DNA of 23,789 nucleotides from JACDDK01 sp038198445 (GCA_038198445.1 JBBPZZ010000005.1:1-23789), one strand, 5' to 3'. Shown: positions 6,030-13,855, numbered from the stretch's first letter. Notes: generated by a model from the sequence alone, not told the origin. A program made the numbers and translations.

Positions 6030-6079
6030 CACCTGGACACTCCTCCTTGTATCTTGGTTTTGGTCGTTCACAATGCGGC

Positions 6080-6262
6080 CAACATGGGCGCGACAGACCG
6101 ATTCCTCCTTGGTCCAGGCTCTTCGCCAAGACCGTCTGAAAGCACTCGTCGTCGCGCCCCTAGTTTTGGAGGAGCCCGAACGGTTGCCGGAGCCTCTGCT
6201 CCAGTTTCGCTGGTGAGCAAGCTCGTATCCGCAAGGCCGGGCCTGAATGAAGAGCAAGGAGA
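6080..6262 (+). ncRNA. Probable IS110 bridge RNA region
   Basis: IS110-group elements express a structured RNA from the non-coding stretch upstream of the recombinase. It pairs with donor and target DNA. This region has the expected size and place and several short hairpins, for example GGAGC-CTCT-GCTCC (6190s-6200s) and TGAGC-AA-GCTC near 6212. A weak promoter (TTGTAT, 16 nt, CACAAT) could start transcription near 6080. The boundaries are estimates and the guide loops were not mapped. Confidence 0.4.
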
Positions 6263-6268
6263 AAACGA

Positions 6269-7258
6269 GTGAGTAGTCCATCCCAACAAGAAATCCACGT
6301 CGGCATCGACGTCTCCAAGAAAACCCTCGACGTGTACATCCTGCCCAGCGAAGGAAAAGGCGGCTCCCAAGGCGAGTCCTTCGTGGTGACCAACGATCAG
6401 GAGGGCATTGACGAACTTCTCCGCCGCCTGGCGGAGCCTGGATTGAGTCCGAAACTCGTCGTTTTGGAGGCTACCGGACGATACGAGCGTCTGGCCGCCT
6501 CCTCCATCGCCGCCAAGGAGATCCCCGTGGCTGTCGTCAATCCCCGCCAGGCGAGGGACTTCGCCAAGGCCATCGGAAAGCTCGCCAAGACCGACAAAAT
6601 AGACGCCTTCGTTCTCGCCCGGTTCGCCGGGGCGGTCGAGCCCAGAGCCAGCGTCATTCCCGACGAGGAAGCTACCGCTTTGCGGGCCATCCTCGCCCGT
6701 AGGCGCCAACTCATCGAGATGCTCGTATCCGAGAATAACCGCCTCAAGATGGCGCGAGAGAAGCCTCTCCAAAAGCGCATCCGCTCGCACATCAAGTGGC
6801 TCGATCGTGAGATCGAGCGCACTGACTCCGACCTTGACCACGCCATCGAGGAGAACTCCGCCTTCAAGGCCAACGAGGCTCTGCTCCGTAGCGTCCCCGG
6901 CGTGGGGAAAGTCCTCTCCAGGACGCTCCTGGCTGAGTTGCCCGAGCTTGGAACACTCACCCACAAGCGTCTGTGCGCCCTGGTCGGTGTCGCACCCTTC
7001 AACCGCGACTCCGGGCAGGGACGTGGTAAGCGAGAGGTGTGGGGCGGCAGGGCTCCAGTGAGGGCCGCCCTCTACATGGGCGCTCTGGTCGCCACTCGAC
7101 ACAACCCCGTCATCAAGGAGTTCCACGAGCGCCTGCTGGCCGCCGGCAAGCCCAAGAAGGTGGCTCTGGTGGCGTGCATGAGAAAGTTGCTCTCCATCCT
7201 CAACGCCCTGATGAGAGATCGCTCTATCTGGAGGTGTCCTCATGCCCTGACTACTTGA
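6269..7258 (+). CDS. IS110-family transposase (DEDD recombinase)
   Basis: This 329-aa protein starts at GTG 6269 with AAGGAG 7 nt upstream. The N-terminal RuvC-like domain shows the DEDD residues: D14 in VGIDVSK, E67 in LEATGRYE, and D109 and D112 in AKTDKIDA. A helical middle (about residues 125-200) leads to the Transposase_20 domain with RSVPGVGKVLSRTLLAELPELG (a helix-hairpin-helix-like motif) and APFNRDSGQGRGKR, where S248 is the expected nucleophilic serine. Length and residues indicate an intact enzyme close in size to characterised IS110-type recombinases. The antisense 391-aa frame over this gene is a shadow. Confidence 0.93.
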   Translation: MSSPSQQEIHVGIDVSKKTLDVYILPSEGKGGSQGESFVVTNDQEGIDELLRRLAEPGLSPKLVVLEATGRYERLAASSIAAKEIPVAVVNPRQARDFAKAIGKLAKTDKIDAFVLARFAGAVEPRASVIPDEEATALRAILARRRQLIEMLVSENNRLKMAREKPLQKRIRSHIKWLDREIERTDSDLDHAIEENSAFKANEALLRSVPGVGKVLSRTLLAELPELGTLTHKRLCALVGVAPFNRDSGQGRGKREVWGGRAPVRAALYMGALVATRHNPVIKEFHERLLAAGKPKKVALVACMRKLLSILNALMRDRSIWRCPHALTT

Positions 7259-7276
7259 CTTTCAAGACGGTTGCTT

Positions 7277-8614
7277 TCAGTAGAGGACCGCGGCCGTGGC
7301 CGCCACCTCTTCCGGCGGAAGCTCTCTGGCGATACTGGCCTGCGCCCGCCCCACGGCCACGTGGGCGCGCACCAGCGGCTCGCCAAACGCCTCTATGAGT
7401 ACGCTGTCTTCCTCCAGCGCGTCAAGGGCGTCGTCCAGGGAAGCGGGGAGCGGCCGGATACCCCGCGCGGCGCGCTCCTCGTCGCCCAGCGTGGCCGGGT
7501 CAACCATCGTCGGCTCCCCGGGGTCGAGGCCGCGTTCCATCCCGTCCATCCCGGCGGCCAGAACCGCGGCCAGGGCCAGGTAGGGGTTCGACGTGACGTC
7601 GACCGGCTTAAGCTCGACGTTGGCGGTCGCGGACTCCCTGCCGGCCACGGGCGAGGCGAGCCTTACGGCTGCCTCCCTGTTGTCCAGGCCGTAGGCGGCG
7701 TAGGCAGAGGCCCACATGCCGGGGGCGAGGCGTTGGTAGGAGTTGGGGCTCGGGGCGGTAAACGCCATGATGGCGGGCATATGGTCCAGTATCCCGGCCA
7801 CGAATCCCGAGCCAGCCCTGCTGAGCGCCCCCGAAGAGTCGAAGAGCGCCGGAGCGTCATCTTCGTAGAGGCTCACGTGCAGGTGGTGGCCGTTGCCGGC
7901 CTGATCCAGATACGGTTTCGGGGCCATCGTGGTCTCAAGCCCCATCCGGTGGGCCACGCCCCGGATCGCCTCAAGCACCATCACGCGCTTGTCCGCCGCG
8001 GCCAGTGCCTCATCTTCCCCCACGGAGAGCTCCAGGTTCCCGTGCCCCACCTCGGCGTGGCACTGCTCCGGCCGGATGCCCATTTCCTCCAGCGACTCCG
8101 CCAGCACCGCGACGAAGTCCGCCGCCAGGGTCAGCGCGAAGCTGCCCGCGTAAGGTGTCCTATCCAGCGGTCCCTCGGGTCCGCGCACGTAAAACTCGGC
8201 TTCGTAGGAGGCGAGCGACCTGTATCCTCTCTCGGCGAACCGTCCGAGCACCCGCTTGAGGGCGCCGCGCGGGCATCCATCCCACGGCGTGGTCGCGTCC
8301 GGCTCCGTCATGTCGCAGCAGACCATCGCCTGCCCGCGGGCGAAGGGCAGGGGGGTGAGCGTCGAGAGGTCCGGGATCAGGCGGCACTCACCCACCGGGC
8401 TCAGTCCCGACTCCGGGTGCAGCGCCCCGCTCGGGTCCAGCGCCAGGACACCCTTCGCAAGTCCTACTCCGGCCCTGGCCCTCCCGGCGAAACCATCCCG
8501 GTGTACGGCCTTCGCCTTTGGGATGCCCGCGTGATCCACGAACACGAACCGGACCCACAAAGTATCTTCAGGCAGCGGCGGCATGTTCTCCCGCGCCTCG
8601 CGTTCAGTTTGCAT
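7277..8614 (-). CDS. Glutamine synthetase-like ligase, FluG/NodGS C-terminal-domain type
   Basis: This 445-aa protein has the GS fold: LWVRFVFVDHAGIPKAK (beta-grasp start), SYEAEFYV, EVGHGNLELSV, AGNGHHLHVSLYE, SPNSYQRLAPGMW and NREAAVRLAS. The final active-site segment reads NVELKPVDVTSNPYLALAA, where standard GS has Arg at the Asn and Lys positions. Plant NodGS/FluG show the same Asn/Lys change as I remember it. It therefore probably makes a gamma-glutamyl or related amide rather than glutamine. The start is ATG 8614 with AGGGGG 4 nt upstream. A longer frame to 8719 lacks an SD. Upstream is a permease; downstream, beyond the IS, are hydrolase, SDR and amidohydrolase. Confidence 0.85.
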   Translation of the reverse strand: MQTEREARENMPPLPEDTLWVRFVFVDHAGIPKAKAVHRDGFAGRARAGVGLAKGVLALDPSGALHPESGLSPVGECRLIPDLSTLTPLPFARGQAMVCCDMTEPDATTPWDGCPRGALKRVLGRFAERGYRSLASYEAEFYVRGPEGPLDRTPYAGSFALTLAADFVAVLAESLEEMGIRPEQCHAEVGHGNLELSVGEDEALAAADKRVMVLEAIRGVAHRMGLETTMAPKPYLDQAGNGHHLHVSLYEDDAPALFDSSGALSRAGSGFVAGILDHMPAIMAFTAPSPNSYQRLAPGMWASAYAAYGLDNREAAVRLASPVAGRESATANVELKPVDVTSNPYLALAAVLAAGMDGMERGLDPGEPTMVDPATLGDEERAARGIRPLPASLDDALDALEEDSVLIEAFGEPLVRAHVAVGRAQASIARELPPEEVAATAAVLY

Positions 8615-8769
8615 CGCACCCCCTAGAATGTAGTTGAATACGTTTCCGTTCCGCGATGGTATGTCCAATATCTCACGCTTCGGCCTCTCGTTCCACGGCG
8701 TTCGATACCCGCGCGGCACGCATGCAGAATCGCATCAGTCGCGTTTTGCGGCACAGGTTCCGCTTGCCG

Positions 8770-10260
8770 CTAACTTTCCATCCGAGAGCTGGTACCCGCG
8801 GCGAGTCCCTCCTCGGCCATTAGCCTCTCGCCGGCCCGCCGCGTCGCGGCTGAGCGGACGAACGTGATGAGGACCCCGACGACGACCCAGACCGCTGCAA
8901 TGATCGGGTACCACGCCGCTACATCGGTCGGATAAGGGTACACGTTGCGAAAGAGCGTGTATCCGATGACGAGCAGCGCCAGGAACGGTACGACTACCTC
9001 CCACGCGGCTACCTGCCGCTCGCCGGATAGGAACAGCAACTTCGCGGCCCCGATGGTCGCGAACGCGTACACCAGAAGCAGGATCAAGGTACCGATCGTT
9101 CCGGAGGCCACGAAAAGGTCGAAGGGCGCCACGCCGAACACGAACCAGCCGAGACCAATAATGACGTACGCGGCGATGGCGACGGCGGCCGTGGACCGGG
9201 CCGGGACGCCGCTCCGGGCGGAGACGGTGCCCAGAGAGGCCGGGCCGACCTCGTCACGCGACAGCGCGTACAGCAGTCGCGCGGCCCCTACGACGCAAGC
9301 CAGCGCGCAGCCGAAGGCGCTGACCGCGGCGCCGATGGTTATGGCCTCACCGATCCACCCGGCGACGAACTGGCTTCCGAGGTCTCCGAGCAGCGAGCCG
9401 GACGCGATGAAGTCTTTGATACCCCTGGCATCCGTGCCAAAGCCCATCACCTCTATGGCGGTAACGAAGATGAAGTACAGGCCGCCGAAGATGGCGACGC
9501 CGAGGATCGCGCGCGGTATGTCGCGACGGGGCTCTTGCGCCTCCTCGCCCAGCGTCGCGGCCGCCTCGAACCCGGCGAAAGAGAGGAATCCGAACACCAC
9601 CCCGAGGAACACCGCCGAAGTGCCGGTCCCGCCAGATATCGTGAACACCGAGAAGTCCAGCGTGTTCCCGTTGGGGGCCGTACCCGTAACCAGCTTGACG
9701 AGGATGACGACGCTGACGATGAGGATGAGCGCGACCGTCGTTCCCTCGATAACCAATAGCACCCTTGTACCCTCACGAATGTTCGAGGCCGCGAGCGCCC
9801 ACACGCCGGCGAGGGCTATGATACCGACGGCGAACGGCGCCCAACCCGGCTGGTTCTTCCAGATACCAAGAGCGTCGAGGAAGTCCGCGCCGAAGATACC
9901 GGCCGCCGTGGATGTCACCACGCCATAGAAGACATAAGTGCCCATCAGAGCCCATCCCGAGATGACGCCAGCCCGCGAACCGAGCGTTGCCCCGACGAAG
10001 CCATACACACTGCCGGCGTGGTTGAAGCGCTGGGTGAGCCGGACGAAAGTCCAGGCGATGAGCAAGACACCGATGGTCGCAAGCGCGAACGCGAGTGGAA
10101 CGGCCCGCCCCACGGTGCCGGCGGTGCCCTGCGGGTTGATGTTGGCGGCCATCGAGGGCGCCATCAAGGCCAGCGAGATGCCAACCGCCTCCCAGAGGTG
10201 CAATTCACGCCGCAGGTGGGGGCTGTCGGCACTGCCGGTGGTCCTTACTTCAGTGGTCAT
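8770..10260 (-). CDS. APC-family amino acid/amine permease
   Basis: This 496-aa membrane protein has about 12 predicted transmembrane segments and the APC opening HLWEAVGISLALMAPSMAANINPQGTAGTVGRAVPLAFALA, with helix 1 broken at the substrate site. Further family features are FVRLTQRFNHAGSVYGFVGATLG and GFLSFAGFEAAATLGEEAQEPRRDIPRAILG. The last of these is the conserved helix 6 'F-x-GFE' region. The SD AAAGGAG is 5 nt before the ATG. It is the first gene of the minus-strand cluster, 155 nt upstream of the GS-like ligase, and presumably imports the amine or amino acid that the ligase handles. Substrate is unknown. Confidence 0.9.
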   Translation of the reverse strand: MTTEVRTTGSADSPHLRRELHLWEAVGISLALMAPSMAANINPQGTAGTVGRAVPLAFALATIGVLLIAWTFVRLTQRFNHAGSVYGFVGATLGSRAGVISGWALMGTYVFYGVVTSTAAGIFGADFLDALGIWKNQPGWAPFAVGIIALAGVWALAASNIREGTRVLLVIEGTTVALILIVSVVILVKLVTGTAPNGNTLDFSVFTISGGTGTSAVFLGVVFGFLSFAGFEAAATLGEEAQEPRRDIPRAILGVAIFGGLYFIFVTAIEVMGFGTDARGIKDFIASGSLLGDLGSQFVAGWIGEAITIGAAVSAFGCALACVVGAARLLYALSRDEVGPASLGTVSARSGVPARSTAAVAIAAYVIIGLGWFVFGVAPFDLFVASGTIGTLILLLVYAFATIGAAKLLFLSGERQVAAWEVVVPFLALLVIGYTLFRNVYPYPTDVAAWYPIIAAVWVVVGVLITFVRSAATRRAGERLMAEEGLAAGTSSRMES

Positions 10261-10322
10261 GGTGACTCCTTTGTTTCGTGGTTATCACGGCCGTAGAACA
10301 TTTCAAGGGAAAGCAAAGGGGC

Positions 10323-10610
10323 TCATCGCATGCGAGGACCAGACTGTGATGAGCCTGCCCCGCCCAGATCCTCCCGCGAGAGATCCAGACACCAGGCGAC
10401 GGGCGAACATGTAGCGTCCGCCTTGTTGTGCGCGTAAAGTTCAAGGGCCTGGATGGTCGGAACATAGTCCTCGGAGATCAAACCGCCGGAGTCCTCCCCG
10501 GCGTAAATGGCGACCGTCTCACCGCTCTTCACCCGTGCCAACGGTTCTCCTTGTGGCCTCATGATGGAAAAGCGCGGCCTCTCTTGTCTTATCTCTCGTA
10601 CATCCGCCAC
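10323..10610 (-). pseudogene. Fragment of an acetamidase/formamidase-like gene
   Basis: From GTG 10610, with a GGGGGAG SD 3 nt upstream, the frame encodes 95 aa. The first part, PRFSIMRPQGEPLARVKSGETVAIYAGEDSGGLI, resembles the N-terminal region of the acetamidase/formamidase family ('...PPVARVKPGDTVVFETxDAxGG...'). After about residue 55 the similarity ends in an unrelated Ser/Gly-rich tail and a stop. Full-length enzymes exceed 300 aa, so this is a truncated remnant. The match is from memory and rests on a short stretch. The context of nitrogen-metabolism genes fits. Confidence 0.45.
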
Positions 10611-10683
10611 GCACTCCCCCCTCTCTGACCAGCCCCGCTCCGACCGAACTGTACCAAGCCAGGACTCTTCGCTCAACAATCTG

Positions 10684-10733
10684 TCAAAGTCGAAGTATAC
10701 GTGTGGTCTTTCAAACCCGAAGTGTACGCATGG
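10684..10733. repeat. Two 23-bp direct repeats, 27 bp apart
   Basis: Units at 10684-10706 and 10711-10733 match at 18 of 23 positions. The core reads CGAAGT(A/G)TACG, followed by two variable bases and TGG, preceded by TCAAA. They lie between the two divergent APC permease genes, in DNA poorer in GC than its surroundings. The 27-bp period is about 2.5 helical turns. They may be operator sites for a regulator of one or both permeases. Confidence 0.5.
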
Positions 10734-10839
10734 ACAAAAAATTCCGCCTCGCTACGCGGGATATTCATGCCAATTGCCTATAGCGAAAAAGATGGAGAGT
10801 CGTTATTATTTGCTGCCATGTTCTTACTTACACTTACGT

Positions 10840-10861
10840 GGTTCTAGTGAGCTTTAGAACC
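10840..10861. promoter_or_regulatory. Inverted repeat just upstream of the permease SD
   Basis: GGTTCTA (10840-10846) and TAGAACC (10855-10861) form a perfect 7-bp inverted repeat with an 8-nt loop, ending 11 nt before the GGAGGAGG SD. It could be an operator or an RNA hairpin that affects translation of the downstream permease. Confidence 0.45.
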
Positions 10862-10887
10862 GCCTGACGTATGGAGGAGGTCAATAA

Positions 10888-12387
10888 TTGGAATCTAACA
10901 ACGATCAAAGATTGAGGGGCGGCGCACTCTCTACTCCGGAGGCGATGATCGTTTCGATGGGCTTTATGGCGCCGTCGGTGGCGATGTTCTTCAATACGCC
11001 GTTCATCGCGGGGTTCGCCGGCGGGGCGATGCCGCTTACCATGCTTCTCTCCTTCGGGGCGGTCTTTCTTGTCGCGCTGGGTCTCGCGCAGCTCGCCCGC
11101 CGCACCGCCTCCGCCGGAAGCGTCTACTCCATCGTGGCAAACGCCATAAACCCGAAGACCGGCTTTATGGGGATGTGGTTCTTTATAGTTGGATATGGCG
11201 TTTTCGAGGCGGCGACGTATTCGATCTTCGCCTCTTTCGCCTCACAGGAATCGGAACGCATCTTCGGCTTCAGCATACCGTGGATAATCCCGTTCTTCCT
11301 CATTGCCGGGCTGGTCTACGGGCTCTCGGTGCTCGGGATAACCCAGTCCGTCCGGGGTGGTCTCATCTTCCTCGCTTACGAGATCATAGTGGTGACGATC
11401 ATGCTGCTGGCGGTCGTTTTCCAGGGCGGGGCCGAGGGCAATACGCTGGCCGTCTTCAGCCCGACGGCTGGTAGCGGCATCGGGGGCGTGTTCCTCGGCA
11501 TGATCTTCGGGATCATGTCCTTCGTCGGGTGGAAGGCCGCTGCCTCGCTCGGGGAAGAGACTCGAAACCCGCACACCAGCATCCCGCGCGCCTTGCTTGG
11601 CGCGGTCGCCGTGATCGGCACCTACTACGTCTTCGTGACCTACGCGGCCACGATCGGCTTCGGCCCGGACAACATGGACAAGTTCGCCGGTGATACGGCT
11701 TGGTTCGACACCCTGACCCGGAAGTATCTGGGAGCGGGTTGGGCGCCGTTCGTCGGGGTCGCGGCCCTGACCGGAGCCATAGCCTCGGCCATCGGCATCC
11801 ACAACTCGACCGTGCGGCTGCTCTACGCCCTCGGCCGTGACGGGGTCCTGCCGCGGGCTCTGGCGAAGGTACATCCCACCCGCCGCTCGCCCTACGTCGC
11901 CGCCTCCGCGCAGGCCGGGTTCTCCGTTGTCCTCGGTCTCGTTTTCGGCTACCTCATCTTCGGGGATCCTTCGGTGACCTACGGTTACTTCGGCGGTCTC
12001 GGGACGCTGGCGGTGCTGATCGTCTACATCTTTATCAACGTCTCGGTCTTCCTGTACTTCCGCAACAAAGAGCGGGCCAATTTCTCGGTACTGAACCACG
12101 CCGTCATTCCACTCGTGGCGACGGCGGCGGTCGCGCTGCCGATCTATGGTCTCCTCTATCCGGTACCGGACCCGCCGTACAACCTGTGGCCGTACCTGAT
12201 CGTTGCGTGGGCCATCGTCGGGTTCGTATTCCTAACCGTCATCTCCCGGCGCCGTCCGGAGATCGTGGAGGTGATGGGCCGGGCCCTGACCGAGTCCGGG
12301 GACGACGAGCCGACACCGACCCAGGAAGACGTCCATCCTACCGGACGCCGATTCGGTGACAAGCCCCAGCACGAATCGGTGGAGTAA
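10888..12387 (+). CDS. APC-family amino acid permease (second copy)
   Basis: This 499-aa protein starts at TTG 10888, supported by GGAGGAGG 7 nt upstream. It has about 12 transmembrane segments. The opening STPEAMIVSMGFMAPSVAMFFNTPFIAGFAGGAMPLTMLLSF is typical of the APC superfamily, as are QLARRTASAGSVYSIVANAINPKTGFMG and GIMSFVGWKAAASLGEETRNPHTSIPRALLG. It is related to the permease at 8770-10260 but clearly diverged, so it is an older paralog rather than a recent duplicate. The last 45 residues are hydrophilic and cytoplasmic. It is a single-gene unit, closed by a strong hairpin at 12440-12464. Substrate is unknown. Confidence 0.9.
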   Translation: MESNNDQRLRGGALSTPEAMIVSMGFMAPSVAMFFNTPFIAGFAGGAMPLTMLLSFGAVFLVALGLAQLARRTASAGSVYSIVANAINPKTGFMGMWFFIVGYGVFEAATYSIFASFASQESERIFGFSIPWIIPFFLIAGLVYGLSVLGITQSVRGGLIFLAYEIIVVTIMLLAVVFQGGAEGNTLAVFSPTAGSGIGGVFLGMIFGIMSFVGWKAAASLGEETRNPHTSIPRALLGAVAVIGTYYVFVTYAATIGFGPDNMDKFAGDTAWFDTLTRKYLGAGWAPFVGVAALTGAIASAIGIHNSTVRLLYALGRDGVLPRALAKVHPTRRSPYVAASAQAGFSVVLGLVFGYLIFGDPSVTYGYFGGLGTLAVLIVYIFINVSVFLYFRNKERANFSVLNHAVIPLVATAAVALPIYGLLYPVPDPPYNLWPYLIVAWAIVGFVFLTVISRRRPEIVEVMGRALTESGDDEPTPTQEDVHPTGRRFGDKPQHESVE

Positions 12388-12439
12388 CGTTCCTGTAGCC
12401 GCGCGCAGATTCCAAGTCTTGGCAGGATGACGCTGCCGT

Positions 12440-12464
12440 GAGGGCCAGGAACTTCCTGGCCCTC
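12440..12464. terminator. 12-bp perfect hairpin between convergent genes
   Basis: GAGGGCCAGGAA, one central C, then TTCCTGGCCCTC form a perfect inverted repeat, so the real loop is about 5 nt. It lies between the convergent permease and corA stops. No T-run follows on either side, so termination by the hairpin alone, in both directions, is inferred. The rest of 12388-12572 shows no gene. Confidence 0.6.
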
Positions 12465-12572
12465 GCGGCCTCCGGCTGTCCGATCGGTCAAGTAGAAATG
12501 GCACGGCGACCGTGAACCATCCTGTTAGCAGGGGACCTGGCGTGGTGGTTGTCCGCCGGCCGGGGTTCGCGG

Positions 12573-13583
12573 CTACAGCCAGCCGCGGCGTTTGAAGACA
12601 AGGTAGAGGGTGCAGGAGACTATCCCCATGAGCACCACGGCGAACGGGTAGCCGAGGAGCCAGTGAAGCTCGGGTATGTGGTCGAAGTTCATGCCGTAGA
12701 CGGTGCCTATAAGGGTTGGGGCGAAGAGGATGGCGGCCCAGGAGGAGATCTTCTTTACCTCGTTGTTCTGTTCGATGCTTGCCTCGGAGAGCACCTTGAC
12801 TTCTTCGTTCTGGGAGAGGCCGACCAGGGTGAGGTTTACGCTCAGGATATTCTGCAACAGCTCGCGGAAGCCCGCCACCTGCTCCTCGACCCGTATGGCG
12901 TGGTCCTGCACGTCGCGCAGGTACCGCCTGACTTCCGGGTCCATGTCGTCATCATCCTCCTTGATCAAGCTTCCCAGGATGTCGGCCAGGGGTCGCGTGG
13001 CCCGCTGGAACTCGATGACCTCGCGCGAGAGTTGGTAGATACGCCTGGATACGCTGGGGCTGCCGCCGAAGACCTCGGTCTCTATCTCGTCTATGTCGTT
13101 CTCAAGACCCTCTACCACGGGACCGTAATCGTCCACCACCTGATCCAGGATAGCGTGCAGGATCGCCTCGGACCCGCGTCTGAGGAGGTCGGGCTCCTCT
13201 TCCATCCTGCTCCTCACGCGCTTGAGGTCCGGAGCCTCGCCATGACGAACCGTCACCACGAACTCCTCTCCTACGAAGACGTGGACCTCGCCGAACTCAA
13301 CCGTCTCGGTCTCGTCGATGTAGCGGGCCGGACGCAAGACCAGGAATATGGTCCCATCATAGCGTTCCAGCTTCGGACGCTGGTGGGCCTTGATGGCGTC
13401 CTCCACCGCCAGCCGGTGCAACTCGAACTCCTCGGTAACCGAGGAGAATTCTTCTTCGGTGGGCTTGTAGAGACCGATCCAGGCCACGCCGTGCTGCTTC
13501 CGGCAGGCCTCATAAGTCTCGTGCAGAGAGTCCGGTTCGGCGGCCCTATGACCGTCCACGTAGATGGCGTTGTCCACGATCAT
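12573..13583 (-). CDS. corA: CorA-family magnesium/cobalt transporter
   Basis: This 336-aa protein begins MIVDNAIYVDGHR, followed by WIGLYKPTEEEFSSVTEEFELHRLAVEDAIKAHQRPKLERYDGTIFLVLRPARYID, the CorA cytoplasmic domain. The long helices end in two C-terminal membrane segments, with the pore signature GMN (297-299) in VYGMNFDHIPELHW. CorA forms a pentameric Mg2+ channel. The frame is open to 13796, but the start is placed at ATG 13583 because a perfect TATAAT lies 6 nt upstream, giving a leaderless mRNA, and because CorA proteins usually begin at this point. Acidic EDDDDMD near residue 222 may sense metal. Confidence 0.92.
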   Translation of the reverse strand: MIVDNAIYVDGHRAAEPDSLHETYEACRKQHGVAWIGLYKPTEEEFSSVTEEFELHRLAVEDAIKAHQRPKLERYDGTIFLVLRPARYIDETETVEFGEVHVFVGEEFVVTVRHGEAPDLKRVRSRMEEEPDLLRRGSEAILHAILDQVVDDYGPVVEGLENDIDEIETEVFGGSPSVSRRIYQLSREVIEFQRATRPLADILGSLIKEDDDDMDPEVRRYLRDVQDHAIRVEEQVAGFRELLQNILSVNLTLVGLSQNEEVKVLSEASIEQNNEVKKISSWAAILFAPTLIGTVYGMNFDHIPELHWLLGYPFAVVLMGIVSCTLYLVFKRRGWL

Positions 13584-13589
13584 GTCCGC

Positions 13590-13595
13590 ATTATA
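13590..13595 (-). promoter_or_regulatory. -10 box of a leaderless corA promoter
   Basis: TATAAT on the minus strand is followed by exactly six bases and then the corA ATG, so the transcript should begin at or within a base of the start codon. No -35 consensus is seen at 16-18 nt. The remaining DNA up to 13855 holds no convincing gene, only a small hairpin AGCGCC-A-GGCGCT (13804-13816) that may end the Mug transcript. Confidence 0.6.
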
Positions 13596-13855
13596 CGCCG
13601 GTGCCGGGCTACCCGGTTCCGGGCGTCGTGGCAACGTATCTGGCATAACCGGGAGAGCATAGTTTGATGCGTCAGCGGCGCCTACGCCTCCCGCGGAGGG
13701 GTTGCCTGCGGCCCCCGCGCACACTTCGTCCTGCTCTGGCACGATACCGTCACATAACCATGAGCGACAAGAAACATCGGTAGCTGGACGTTCCACCCGC
13801 GAAAGCGCCAGGCGCTATCCTGGAGATCTCCCGCGTAACTTCGGAAGGTAGTCGC

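Larger units (their letters stand above)
6060..7270 (+). mobile_element. IS110-family insertion sequence (ends approximate)
   Basis: One transposase gene of the DEDD type is preceded by about 200 nt of non-coding DNA and followed by under 20 nt before the next gene's stop, the layout of the IS110 group. No terminal inverted repeats are seen, as expected for this family. The element lies opposite to the surrounding operon, between the FluG-type ligase (stop at 7277) and the hydrolase (start at 6029), and leaves both reading frames intact. The exact ends and target core were not resolved. A small inverted repeat, CTTGA-CTT-TCAAG (7254-7266), marks the right side. Confidence 0.7.

Noticed and set aside
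6033..6281. N-terminal extension of the hydrolase frame into the IS
   Set aside because: The translation is Arg/Ser-rich without family similarity, and the SD and ATG/GTG at 6029-6032 give a better start. The extension lies in the IS left end.
7271..8626. 451-aa open frame on the plus strand
   Set aside because: It is antisense to the GS-like gene, has an Arg/Gly/His-rich composition typical of shadow frames in GC-rich DNA, and matches no family.
8945..9928. 327-aa open frame on the plus strand
   Set aside because: It is antisense to the APC permease, has the Ser/Pro/Thr-rich look of a shadow, and lacks an SD.
8770..12387. Recent duplication of the two APC permeases
   Set aside because: They share family motifs but differ at most positions, lie in opposite orientations and have different starts, so a recent copy event is unlikely.
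12549..13667. 372-aa open frame on the plus strand
   Set aside because: It lies exactly antisense to corA and is rich in His, Asp and Val produced by the reverse of CorA codons.
13584..13796. N-terminal extension of the corA frame
   Set aside because: The residues are low complexity and unlike CorA, there is no SD at the upstream ATGs, and the TATAAT box lies inside the extension.
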